This document shows, one piece after another, positions 26,507 through 35,316 of a stretch of 35,316 nucleotides of DNA. Within the stretch, counting starts at the first letter, position 1. The number at the start of each line of letters is the position of its first letter. The DNA is from Dehalococcoidia bacterium (lineage in GTDB: Bacteria; Chloroflexota; Dehalococcoidia; Dehalococcoidales; E44-bin46), in assembly GCA_030605575.1 (NCBI GenBank), contig JAUWIC010000025.1:1-35316 (forward strand), given 5' to 3'. The notes below the pieces were generated by a model, which made no database searches, was not told where the DNA came from, and saw only the letters and a list, made by a program, of their open reading frames with translations. The translations under genes were made by a program, and so were the position numbers.

Positions 26507-27547
26507 TCACGGATAAATTGCCAGCGCTTCAAGGCCAGTAGTTTCAGGTAAGCCGAGCATAAGGTTCATATTCTGGATGGCTTGCCCCGCCGCCCCTTTA
26601 ACTAGGTTGTCAGTGGCGCTAATAACCACCAGCCTCCCCGTCTTGGTGTCAATGGTGGGGTGAATGAGACAGAGGTTGTTTCCCCAGGTGTGCTTGGTGT
26701 GGGGGGGAAATTCAACTACCTTGACAAAGGGTTCGTCTTTATAGAAGTCCTGATAGAGCTGAAATAGTTTCTCCCTGCCTTTTTGGTCAACTGAGACCTT
26801 ACCCGAGGCTAGGCGGGCGTAGCCGGTAGTTAATATCCCTCTGGTCATCGGTATTAGGTGGGGGACAAAGGTTATTGACAGCGAGCCTTGGGGACAAAGC
26901 AGCTTTAGTTCCTGAATAATCTCGGGCAGGTGCCGGTGCCCGTCTAAGGCGTAGGCGGTAGCATCTTCATTGGCTTCGGCAAAGTGAGTTTGCAGGCTGA
27001 CAGTCCTGCCAGCTCCAGACACTCCCGATTTGCTATCAATAATAATGTCAGGCTCAATGAGACCTGCCTTGACTGCCGGGGCTAGGGCTAGAATTGCCCC
27101 GGTGGGGTAACAACCGGGATTGGCTACCAGTTGGGCAGGAGCAACCTGAGACCGGTATAGCTCGGTTAGACCATATACTGCTTGCTTAAGCAGTTGGGGG
27201 GCGGGGTGGGTAAAACCATACCACCGCCGGTATTCAGTAGCATCCTTCAGCCTGAAATCAGCGCTAATGTCCACTACCTTAATACCACGGTCTAACAGCG
27301 GTATGACCTGTTTAGCGCTCTCCTTATGGGGCATAGCCGAGAAAGCTAGCTCAACCTCCCCCAACTCGGCTTCAATAGTCAGGTCTATACTAGCTAGGTG
27401 GGGCAAAACCTCGCCCAACCTCTTCCCGGCAGCACTGCGCCCGGTAACTGAAGCCAGCTCCACCTCTGGATGCAGGTACAGTAACCTGGCTAGCTCAACA
27501 CCGGCATAACCGGTAACATTGATAATCCCTACCTTGACCTTAGTCAT
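26507..27547 (-). CDS. argC: N-acetyl-gamma-glutamyl-phosphate reductase
   Basis: 'VGIINVTGYAGVELARLLYLHPEVEL', 'ANPGCYPTGAILALAP', 'SGVSGAGR'. Confidence 0.96.
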   Translation of the reverse strand: MTKVKVGIINVTGYAGVELARLLYLHPEVELASVTGRSAAGKRLGEVLPHLASIDLTIEAELGEVELAFSAMPHKESAKQVIPLLDRGIKVVDISADFRLKDATEYRRWYGFTHPAPQLLKQAVYGLTELYRSQVAPAQLVANPGCYPTGAILALAPAVKAGLIEPDIIIDSKSGVSGAGRTVSLQTHFAEANEDATAYALDGHRHLPEIIQELKLLCPQGSLSITFVPHLIPMTRGILTTGYARLASGKVSVDQKGREKLFQLYQDFYKDEPFVKVVEFPPHTKHTWGNNLCLIHPTIDTKTGRLVVISATDNLVKGAAGQAIQNMNLMLGLPETTGLEALAIYP

Positions 27548-28548
27548 TGGGGTTGACCTCCTTCACAAAGGCATTCCAGAGCTGTTAGCTGCTCCTTGGT
27601 GCCAATGACGATTAGGCGGTCTCCAGTCTCAATAACTCTTTCACTGGGTGGGTTAGCCAGGAGTTTGCCGCCTTTCTTACTTATTGCTAGGATAGCAGCT
27701 TTGGTTCGGTGGCGAATTGCTTCAACAGTTAGACTAACCAAAGGCGAGTTGCTGCCTACGGCTATATTCTCCATCTGCAACTCTCGACCACGGCGATGGG
27801 TTACCGTGTCAATAAAATCAACCACCGTTGGACGCAGGGCTAGCATAGCCATGCGCCGAGCACCAATGCTATTGGGCGACACCACACGGTTAGCCCCAGC
27901 CTTCTTCAGCTTTGTCTCAGCCTCCTTGCTGTTAGCTCGAGCCTCAATAAATAGGTCTGGGCGCAGCCCCCGAGCCGATAGTGTAATATAGGTATTATCA
28001 ATATCACTGCCAACTGCTGCCACCAGACCCCTGGCTCGCTCAATTCCAGCCTCCACTAGCAATTTATCACTGGTAGCATCGCCAAGCAAGCAAAGATAAC
28101 CCTGTTCTTCAGCCATGGCAGTATTTCCCGGGCGGCTATCAATAATTACAAAGGGGATACCTTCCTCACTAAAGGTACGGGCTATCTCTTCCCCGACTCT
28201 GCCATAGCCGCAGAGAATAAAATGCTCCTTTAGTTTTGCTATTTTGCCTTTCATTTGTCGCCTCCCTATTGTAGCACCTAATTTCCCTTCTACTAAATAT
28301 TCTACAAATGAACTTAGCACAAATAGTGCCCCGCTAACACCGCCCACAATTAAGCAAATGCTGAAAATCCGGCCGGCACCGGTGAGAGGGTGGACCTCGC
28401 CGTAACCGACGGTGGATATGGTTATCATAGTCATGTAGATGGCATCAATAGGTGACCACCCCTCAATGAGCATATAGCCAATAGTGCCAGCGGCTACGAT
28501 GCTGCCCAGGATAATTAGCCCCCGTCGTAACCTTTGTTTTGGTCTCAC
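27544..28548 (-). CDS. Potassium channel with TrkA-N/TrkA-C (RCK) domains
   Basis: Filter 'TMITISTVGYGEVHPLTGAGRIFS'; RCK 'HFILCGYGRVGEEIARTFSEEGIPFVIIDSRP'. Confidence 0.93.
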   Translation of the reverse strand: MRPKQRLRRGLIILGSIVAAGTIGYMLIEGWSPIDAIYMTMITISTVGYGEVHPLTGAGRIFSICLIVGGVSGALFVLSSFVEYLVEGKLGATIGRRQMKGKIAKLKEHFILCGYGRVGEEIARTFSEEGIPFVIIDSRPGNTAMAEEQGYLCLLGDATSDKLLVEAGIERARGLVAAVGSDIDNTYITLSARGLRPDLFIEARANSKEAETKLKKAGANRVVSPNSIGARRMAMLALRPTVVDFIDTVTHRRGRELQMENIAVGSNSPLVSLTVEAIRHRTKAAILAISKKGGKLLANPPSERVIETGDRLIVIGTKEQLTALECLCEGGQPQ

Positions 28549-28704
28549 TTACTCAACCCCTAATTAAACTCTATTGTAGCACATTATAGCCTACTGTGAA
28601 CCCGCAAACTAAGCCCAAGATTTGCCACTATCAGTGAGGGAATGATATGCTTATGGCTGGGAAACCAAGTCGCAGGGGTTAAATTGGCTAACGAACTGCC
28701 TGAT

Positions 28705-29790
28705 ATGACCTTAAAGCCTATAGGTGTTGTTAGAAGTAAAATTGCCCAGCCGCCGCAGCCAGATGAGGGAAAGGTTATTTCCGAGATTGTGGTTGATAGT
28801 AGCCTGACCGAGGCTCTGGATGGGGTGGAGGGGTTCTCCCACATCGTAGTTCTCTACTGGATGCATCAGGCTCCCGCTGGTAAAGTGCCGACCAAGGTGC
28901 ACCCTATGGGCAAACAGGAGTTCCCCCTGGTGGGACTCTTTGTCACCCGGTCGCCCCAGAGACCCAATCCAATAGGGGTGAGTACGGTTAGACTACTTCA
29001 GCGCCGGGGGAATATACTGGTGGTTCAAGGTCTGGATGCTTTCGATGGCACCCCGGTAATTGATATCAAACCCTACATCCCGGAGTATGACTCCGTGGCT
29101 GAGGCTAAGGTACCCCAATGGCTAACCAAAGCTTGTGGAATAAGCCAGAAGCTACAGGATATCTACCACCGGCTTATGGACTGCTATGGGCCACAGCACT
29201 GGTGGCCAGCCGAAGAGCCGTTTGAGATGATAGTCGGTGCCATCCTTACCCAGTCCGCCGCCTGGGTCAATGTCGAGAAGGCTATAACCAATCTAAAAGC
29301 AGCTAAGGCACTATCACCAGAAGCGCTGCGCCGGCTGCCCCTCCCCGAGGTCGCCGCCCTTATCCACCCCTGTGGTTACTATAACGCCAAAGCGCTAAAG
29401 CTTAAGTCCCTGGCTCACTGGCTGGGAGAGCGCTATGGTGATAACCTTGATAAGCTGTTGGCTAATAATATTGATGACCTCCGCCAGCAACTGTTTTCCA
29501 TCCACGGTATCGGGCAGGAGACCGCCGATTCCATAATACTTTATGGTGCCAACAAACCCGTTTTTGTTATTGATGCTTATACCCGTCGTATAATTGACCG
29601 TATCGGCCTGGCTCCCGAGACCAATAGCTACACTGCTTATCAGACCCTTTTTATGCACGGTCTGCCCACTGATAGTGAGCTATTTAAGGAATACCATGCC
29701 CTGCTGGTCTGCCTGGCTAAGAATGTCTGCCGCAGCCGTCCCCTTTGCCAGCAATGCTGCCTCAATAATATTTGCCCATCCCATCGCTAA
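28705..29790 (+). CDS. Fusion protein: TrmO/TsaA domain + HhH-GPD (endonuclease III-family) DNA glycosylase with Fe-S-type cysteines (ORF opens at 28642; ATG 28705 preferred)
   Basis: 'MTLKPIGVVRSKIAQPPQPDEG...LFVTRSPQRPNPIGVSTVRLL...GLDAFDGTPVIDIKPYIPEYDS' then 'PFEMIVGAILTQSAAWVNVEKAI...IHGIGQETADSIILYGANKPVFVIDAYTRRI...CRSRPLCQQCCLNNIC'. Confidence 0.92.
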   Translation: MTLKPIGVVRSKIAQPPQPDEGKVISEIVVDSSLTEALDGVEGFSHIVVLYWMHQAPAGKVPTKVHPMGKQEFPLVGLFVTRSPQRPNPIGVSTVRLLQRRGNILVVQGLDAFDGTPVIDIKPYIPEYDSVAEAKVPQWLTKACGISQKLQDIYHRLMDCYGPQHWWPAEEPFEMIVGAILTQSAAWVNVEKAITNLKAAKALSPEALRRLPLPEVAALIHPCGYYNAKALKLKSLAHWLGERYGDNLDKLLANNIDDLRQQLFSIHGIGQETADSIILYGANKPVFVIDAYTRRIIDRIGLAPETNSYTAYQTLFMHGLPTDSELFKEYHALLVCLAKNVCRSRPLCQQCCLNNICPSHR

Positions 29791-29839
29791 CCTCGCCCAA
29801 GCTTTTGATTAACTAGCTATAGCGTAGTATACTATTTAT

Positions 29840-30577
29840 ATGGAGGCAGACCAGCTAGCTACTAAATTAGTCGCCTGGATAAGGGAGCAGACTTTGGTTG
29901 CCGGGGGTAAGGGGGTGGTGGTCGGGATGAGTGGTGGGCTTGATTCCTCGGTATTGGCGGTATTGTGTCACCGGGCTTTTCCCCAGAACATGTTGGGGGT
30001 GGTTATGCCTTGCCACAGTAGTCAACAGGATGAGGAGCATGCCCTGATGGTGGCTAGCCAGTTTTCCATCCCGACTAAAGTGGTGGTTCTTGACCCTGTT
30101 TTTGATGCCTTGCTCCAGGCTTTGCCCGGTGATGGGGTAGAGCCTGGCGTCAGCCGGCTAGCTAAAGCCAACCTCAAGGTCAGATTAAGGATGCTTACCC
30201 TTTATTACTTCGCCAATCAGTTTAAATATATAGTGGCTGGGGCAAGTAACCGGAGTGAGCTGGCTGTAGGCTATTTTACCAAGTATGGAGATGGGGGGGT
30301 AGATATTTTACCCCTGGGTAATCTGGTCAAAGGACAGGTAAGGGAATTGGCTAATTTCTTGGGTATCCCGCAGCCGATTATTGATAAGCCCCCGTCGGCA
30401 GGTTTATGGCAGGGGCAAACCGACGAAGGTGAGCTGGGGCTTAGCTATGAGGAGCTCGATCGGTATCTGGTTACCGGCCAGACATCAACCGGGCTGAGGC
30501 AAAAGATTGAGTCTATGATAGCCACTAGTGCCCATAAGCGCTTGCCCCCGCTAGTGGCTAGCTTTCAGGAGGACTAA
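29840..30577 (+). CDS. nadE: Ammonia-dependent NAD+ synthetase
   Basis: 'GVVVGMSGGLDSSVLAVLCHRA', 'GASNRSELAVGYFTKYGDGGVDILPLGNLVKGQVRELA'. Confidence 0.94.
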   Translation: MEADQLATKLVAWIREQTLVAGGKGVVVGMSGGLDSSVLAVLCHRAFPQNMLGVVMPCHSSQQDEEHALMVASQFSIPTKVVVLDPVFDALLQALPGDGVEPGVSRLAKANLKVRLRMLTLYYFANQFKYIVAGASNRSELAVGYFTKYGDGGVDILPLGNLVKGQVRELANFLGIPQPIIDKPPSAGLWQGQTDEGELGLSYEELDRYLVTGQTSTGLRQKIESMIATSAHKRLPPLVASFQED

Positions 30578-30579
30578 AA

Positions 30580-31449
30580 GTGATGACTAAAAAGGTTAAA
30601 ATTGTTACTGATAGCACCGCTTACCTATCGCCAGAAGAGATTGCCCGATACGATATTCACGTTTTGCCGCTCAAGGTTATCTTCGGCTTAGACGCCTATA
30701 GTGAGGGGGTGGACATTACCAATGAGGAATTCTATCGCCGACTAGCCAAAGCCGCCACGCTGCCGACTACCTCGCAGCCTTCGGTAAGCGATTTTCCCCG
30801 CATATATGGCGAACTAGCCCAACGCGGTCATCCCGTCCTTTCTATTCATATCTCCAGCCATTTAAGCGGGACAGTTAATTCAGCTATGGCTGCCAGAGAC
30901 AAGTTACCCCAAGCTCAAATTGAAGTAGTAGATTCACTCTCTTTGGATGTATGGACCTTAGTTATTCGGGCTGCCGAGGCTGCTGAAGCGGGACAGACCT
31001 TACCTCAGCTCAAGGCTTCCATTGACAAGCTCAACACATCCATAAATGCTGTGGGTGTGCTTAGCACCCTGGAATATCTGTGGAAGGGAGGGCGTATTGG
31101 CAGTGCCAAGGCTTTACTTGGCACCTTGCTCAGGATTACGCCCGTCCTAGCCTTTGAGGCTGGAGAGGTTAAAGTCCTGCATAAGGCGAGGACCACCCGT
31201 AAAGCTATAGAATATATCCTAGAGGTTATGAGGGAACGGATAGAAGGAAGCACCCCCATTCACGCCGTAGTGGTTCACACCCATGCCAGTGAGCTGGCTT
31301 TGGTACTAAAAAAGGAGGTCCAAACCCATTTCAACTGCGCTGAACTAGACCTTCTCGAACTCGGACCGGTGTTGGGGACACACATAGGTCCTGGGTTCTT
31401 TGGTCTGGGTTTCTATAGTGAGCAGGACTGGCAACCAAACCAATACTGA
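30580..31449 (+). CDS. DegV family fatty-acid-binding protein
   Basis: 'KIVTDSTAYLSPEEIARYDIHVLPLKVIF', 'TTSQPSVSDF', 'IHISSHLSGTVNSA', 'GPVLGTHIGPGFFGLGFY'. Confidence 0.94.
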   Translation: MMTKKVKIVTDSTAYLSPEEIARYDIHVLPLKVIFGLDAYSEGVDITNEEFYRRLAKAATLPTTSQPSVSDFPRIYGELAQRGHPVLSIHISSHLSGTVNSAMAARDKLPQAQIEVVDSLSLDVWTLVIRAAEAAEAGQTLPQLKASIDKLNTSINAVGVLSTLEYLWKGGRIGSAKALLGTLLRITPVLAFEAGEVKVLHKARTTRKAIEYILEVMRERIEGSTPIHAVVVHTHASELALVLKKEVQTHFNCAELDLLELGPVLGTHIGPGFFGLGFYSEQDWQPNQY

Positions 31450-31541
31450 CTAAACGGGGTCGGGCTTGAGGTTAGCCAGGAACTTAGTTATATCCTCTTG
31501 TTTTGATGGGGTGCCTGTGTTATTATTGAGTTAAGGCGAAG

Positions 31542-32555
31542 ATGATCACGGAGAAAGAGAAGGCGCTAGAGCTAGCTATCAGCCAAATTGAGAAGCGATA
31601 TGGTAAAGGCTCAGTGATGAAGTTGGGGGTGGTAATGGCTACGCCACTGGTGGCAGCTATTCCCACCGGCTCATTGGCGTTAGACTTAGCCTTGGGTGTG
31701 GGAGGTATCCCTAGGGGGCGGATTACGGAAATATTTGGCCCTGAGGCATCAGGGAAAACTACCTTAGCCCAGCATGTAATTGCTGAGGCGCAAAAGCGAG
31801 GGGGTATGGCTGCCTATATTGATGTGGAGCATGCCCTTGACCCTTCTTATGCCGCCAATTGCGGAGTCAATGTTGATGACCTGCTCATCTCCCAACCTGA
31901 TGCTGGCGAGGAGGCTCTGGACATCACCGAGGCGCTGGTCAGGAGTGGGGCTATTGATGTGATAGTGATTGATACTGTAGCTGCCTTAGTCCCCAGAGCT
32001 GAAATTGAGGGGGAGATGGGGGATACCCATGTCGGCTTACAAGCCCGCTTGATGTCACAAGCACTAAGAAAGCTAGCCGCTGCTATCGCTAAGTCAGGTA
32101 CAGCGGTGGTATTCATCAACCAGCTAAGAGAAAAGGTTGGAATTATCTTTGGCAGCCCTGAGGTGACACCAGGCGGCAGGGCATTGAAATTCTACAGCTC
32201 AATACGAATAGACCTGAGGCGCGTGGAAACAATTAAGGGGGGAACGGAGGCAATAGGTAGTCGTGTCAGGGCTAAGGTGGTCAAAAATAAGGTTGCCCCT
32301 CCTTTCAGGAGTGCTGAGTTTGATATCATGTTTGGCTACGGGATAAGCAAGGAGGGTAATCTTATCGACCTTGGTGTTGAGTGGGGGCTAGTGAAGAAGG
32401 CTGGCGCTTTTTTCTCCTATGGTGATATTCGCTTGGGGCAAGGTAGGGAGAGTGCCAGGCAATACCTGAGCCAGAACCCTGAGCTTGCCCAGGAGATTGA
32501 GCAGCAGATTAGGGCCTCAGTTGCCACCACCCATATTACGATGCCTGATGATTAA
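31542..32555 (+). CDS. recA: Recombinase RecA
   Basis: '[29 protein letters not shown]', '[39 protein letters not shown]'. Confidence 0.98.
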   Translation: MITEKEKALELAISQIEKRYGKGSVMKLGVVMATPLVAAIPTGSLALDLALGVGGIPRGRITEIFGPEASGKTTLAQHVIAEAQKRGGMAAYIDVEHALDPSYAANCGVNVDDLLISQPDAGEEALDITEALVRSGAIDVIVIDTVAALVPRAEIEGEMGDTHVGLQARLMSQALRKLAAAIAKSGTAVVFINQLREKVGIIFGSPEVTPGGRALKFYSSIRIDLRRVETIKGGTEAIGSRVRAKVVKNKVAPPFRSAEFDIMFGYGISKEGNLIDLGVEWGLVKKAGAFFSYGDIRLGQGRESARQYLSQNPELAQEIEQQIRASVATTHITMPDD

Positions 32556-32594
32556 GACATCTTAAACAGATAACCTGGTAGGTAATAGGAGTAA

Positions 32595-32630
32595 GTAAGG
32601 CTGAGGCATAGGCTTCAGCCTTACGTTTTT
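32595..32630 (+). terminator. Rho-independent terminator between recA and recX
   Basis: GTAAGGCTGA-ggcataggct-TCAGCCTTAC perfect 10-bp stem followed by GTTTTT. Confidence 0.85.
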
Positions 32631-32649
32631 AAAGGGGGTAGGCAAGTTA

Positions 32650-33279
32650 ATGAGCAAAATTACCGCCATCCGCTTCGGGAAGGCTCGGGGAAAGCGAGTG
32701 AATGTATTTCTGGATGGCAGGTTTGCTTTTAGTTTGGAAGCTGAGGTGGCGGTAAAAGAGGGGTTACAGGTGGGACAGGAGCTATCCACCAGTCACCTTG
32801 AAGCCCTAGCTCGGTCTGACCACTTCCACCGCTGCCTTAATGCTGCTGCCCGTTACCTTAGCTATCGACCTCGAAGCCAGTCAGAGCTAAAGCAGCGGCT
32901 TTACCAGCGTGGTTTTGATGGTGACTGTGTCGAGGCAGTGCTGGCCAAGCTAAAGGAGCAGGGGCTAGTAGATGATACCGCCTTTACTCAATTCTGGAAG
33001 GATAACCGGGAATCGTTTAGCCCGCGCAGTCGGTGGCTAACTAAGTTAGAACTAAGGCGAAAGGGGGTAGCCCAAGACATTATAGACCAAGTGGCTGATG
33101 TAATTGATGACGATGATAGTGCTTATCGAGCCGCCCTTAATAAAGCTCGTAGTTTGCCCACCTCCGACTATCAAAGCTTTCGTCACCGGTTAGGTGAATA
33201 TCTTAGGCGACGTGGCTTTAGTTACGGGGTGATAAATCACACCGTGCAACGGGTGTGGTCAAAACAGGGGTCTAGCTAG
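32650..33279 (+). CDS. recX: Regulatory protein RecX
   Basis: 'AARYLSYRPRSQSELKQRLYQRGFDGDCVEAVLAKLKEQGLVDDTAFTQFWKDNRESFSPRSRWLTKLELRRKGV'. Confidence 0.93.
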   Translation: MSKITAIRFGKARGKRVNVFLDGRFAFSLEAEVAVKEGLQVGQELSTSHLEALARSDHFHRCLNAAARYLSYRPRSQSELKQRLYQRGFDGDCVEAVLAKLKEQGLVDDTAFTQFWKDNRESFSPRSRWLTKLELRRKGVAQDIIDQVADVIDDDDSAYRAALNKARSLPTSDYQSFRHRLGEYLRRRGFSYGVINHTVQRVWSKQGSS

Positions 33280-33359
33280 CTTTTACCTTGACTTAAAATT
33301 GGCAAAGTAAGTAGTATTAGTTAATTATATTAAAGCCACAGGAAGAGAGGCAAAATGCC

Positions 33360-34904
33360 ATGAATATAACGACAATAAGTGTAGTAACCATTATCTTTGC
33401 TTTCATCATTGGTGGGGTGGCTGGGGCAGCCTTTGTCTTCTTTTTTAGACGATTTAGGCTTACCCGAGAAATGCGTACTGCTGAGAGGAAGGCCTCCAGC
33501 CTGAGGGCTGAGGCTGAGCTCAAAGCCAGGGAAGTGGTTCGTGAGGCTAAGGAGGAGGTGGAGAAACTCAAGTCAGCCACTGAGGCAGAGTATCGCGAGC
33601 GGCGCTTGGAACTACAGCGCCATGAGAACCGTGTGGCGCAAAAGGAAACTACCTTGGAGCACAAGATAGAAGGTGTCGACCATCGTGAGCGTAATCTGGC
33701 TGGCAAAGAAAAGCAAATAGAGTCCATCCGCACCCAGCTTGAAGAGGCTAGAAGTAAGCAGTTAAAGCAGCTGGAGCTGATTTCGGGCATGTCTACCGCT
33801 GAGGCAAAGCAAGCCCTGCTTGAGGCTATGGAGATTGAGATGCGGGAGGAAGCCTCTCGGCGCCTTCACCAGTGGGAAGCCGAGTTAAAGGAGGAGGCTA
33901 GCAAGAAAGCTCAGGAAATTTTATCTGGGGCTATCCAGCGTTCTGCCTCTGAGGTTGTATCTGAGACTACAGTGGCTAGTGTTCCCCTCCCCAGCGATGA
34001 GATGAAGGGGCGGCTTATCGGACGGGAGGGTCGCAATATCAGAGCCTTGGAGCAGGCTACTGGCGTTGACCTAATTATTGACGATACCCCTGAGGCGGTG
34101 ACGCTGTCTAGCTTTGACCCGGTGCGGCGAGAAGTGGCTCGCGTTGCCCTAAACAGGCTTATCCTTGACGGGCGCATCCACCCGGCTCGCATTGAAGAAG
34201 TGGTAGTTAAAGCCAAGGAGGAAGTGGATGCTACTATCTATAGTACTGGAGAACAAGCAGCATACCAAGTGGGGGTGCATGGCTTACACCCTGAGTTAAT
34301 TAAGTTGCTTGGTCGCCTTAAGTTTCGCACTAGCTACGGACAAAATGTCTTAGCCCATAGTATTGAAGTTGCCTATCTAGCTGGTATGATTGCTTCAGAG
34401 TTGGGAGCCAATGTTGCCACAGCCAAGAAAGCTGGCCTGCTTCATGACATTGGTAAAGCGGTAGACCGCGAGGTAGAAGGCACTCATGCTGCCATCGGGG
34501 CTGACCTTGTTAAGCAATGGGATAAATCCGCAGAGGTGGTTCAGGGTGTTGCCGAGCACCACTTTGAGACCGATACTACTAGCATGTGGGGCTTTATCAT
34601 CTCAGCGGCCGATGCTATTAGTAGCGCCAGACCAGGGGCAAGGCGTGAATCATTGGAGGGCTACTTGAAGCGGCTGAAGGCGTTGGAAGACATAGCCAAT
34701 AGCTTCAAGGGAGTAGAGAAATCCTTTGCCATTCAAGCCGGTCGTGAAATTCGTATTTTAGTCAAGCCTGAAGAGATTGATGATTTAGGGTCAATGAGGC
34801 TAGCCCGAGACATTGTTAAGAAGATAGAAGAAGGCATGGGGTATCCGGGGCAAATAAAGGTTACTGTGGTCAGGGAGACAAGAGCTATAGACTATGCTAA
34901 ATAG
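33360..34904 (+). CDS. rny: Ribonuclease Y
   Basis: N-terminal TM helix, coiled coil, KH '[45 protein letters not shown]', HD '[20 protein letters not shown]'. Confidence 0.97.
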   Translation: MNITTISVVTIIFAFIIGGVAGAAFVFFFRRFRLTREMRTAERKASSLRAEAELKAREVVREAKEEVEKLKSATEAEYRERRLELQRHENRVAQKETTLEHKIEGVDHRERNLAGKEKQIESIRTQLEEARSKQLKQLELISGMSTAEAKQALLEAMEIEMREEASRRLHQWEAELKEEASKKAQEILSGAIQRSASEVVSETTVASVPLPSDEMKGRLIGREGRNIRALEQATGVDLIIDDTPEAVTLSSFDPVRREVARVALNRLILDGRIHPARIEEVVVKAKEEVDATIYSTGEQAAYQVGVHGLHPELIKLLGRLKFRTSYGQNVLAHSIEVAYLAGMIASELGANVATAKKAGLLHDIGKAVDREVEGTHAAIGADLVKQWDKSAEVVQGVAEHHFETDTTSMWGFIISAADAISSARPGARRESLEGYLKRLKALEDIANSFKGVEKSFAIQAGREIRILVKPEEIDDLGSMRLARDIVKKIEEGMGYPGQIKVTVVRETRAIDYAK

Positions 34905-34967
34905 GAGGTATCGGCAAGGGGAAGAAGGCAAAACCCGGTGGGTGGCTCTACCCTTACTGAACAACTA

Positions 34968-35316
34968 GTGCTAGTATTGGCGGTTGGTGACATAATTGGC
35001 CGACCTGGTCGGCAAGCAGTAAACGAGCTTTTGCCAGATTTGCGACAGCAATATGGGCTAGACCTGGTTATAGCTAACGGTGAGAATACTGCTGGCGGTT
35101 TAGGTCTAACTTCAACTACAGCTGAAGAGCTACTCAATGCTGGCGTTGATGTGTTGACCTCGGGTAATCATATATGGGCTCAGAAGGAAATTATCCCCTA
35201 CCTTGATGGAGAAATGCCTATCCTACGCCCATTAAATTATCCCTCCGGTGTGCCTGGTAGAGGCTACATAGTCAATAACCAAGCGATAGTAGTTAATTTG
35301 ATAGGCAGAACCTTTA
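34968..35316 (+). CDS. YmdB-family (TIGR00282) metallophosphoesterase, N-terminal part, truncated by window end (start GTG 34968 or GTG 34938)
   Basis: Hand translation 'VLVLAVGDIIGRPGRQAVNELLPDLRQQYGLDLVIANGENTAGGLGLTSTTAEELLNAGVDVLTSGNHIWAQKEIIPYL'; absent from the ORF track because it has no stop in the window. Confidence 0.9.
   Translation, partial: MLVLAVGDIIGRPGRQAVNELLPDLRQQYGLDLVIANGENTAGGLGLTSTTAEELLNAGVDVLTSGNHIWAQKEIIPYLDGEMPILRPLNYPSGVPGRGYIVNNQAIVVNLIGRTF

Noticed and set aside
33317-33790. 157-aa Ser/Arg-rich minus ORF
   Set aside because: Antisense to the RNase Y coiled coil; its composition is the expected artefact of a Glu/Ala/Arg-rich sense strand.

Overview
The window looks like a chromosomal segment from a Dehalococcoidia-like Chloroflexota bacterium. 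That assignment is inferred from gene content and order (for example recA-recX-rny-ymdB); no search was run. Most of it is core housekeeping: gyrB (partial), pyrE, nadD, obg, dnaA, fmt, mazG, apgM, lysC, gyrA, argC, nadE, degV, recA, recX, rny and ymdB (partial). Two tRNA genes (Pro-CGG, Glu-TTC) are on the minus strand. Accessory or unusual content: (i) a TrmO (TsaA) domain fused in frame to an HhH-GPD/EndoIII-type DNA glycosylase; (ii) a DUF5679-like zinc ribbon fused to a bacterial RRM; (iii) a translationally coupled radical SAM/SPASM + DUF1464-like (ASKHA) gene pair; (iv) a lone AT-rich gene with a C-terminal PD-(D/E)XK nuclease-like domain; (v) an AT-rich orphan sigma-70 factor; (vi) a family of hairpin-forming intergenic repeats, including a near-identical inverted pair about 5.2 kb apart; (vii) a DnaA with a palindrome-rich in-frame insertion near box VII and a diverged DNA-binding signature, flanked by AT-rich and repeat-bearing non-coding DNA that could be oriC. 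No CRISPR array, rRNA, prophage or recognisable transposase was seen.
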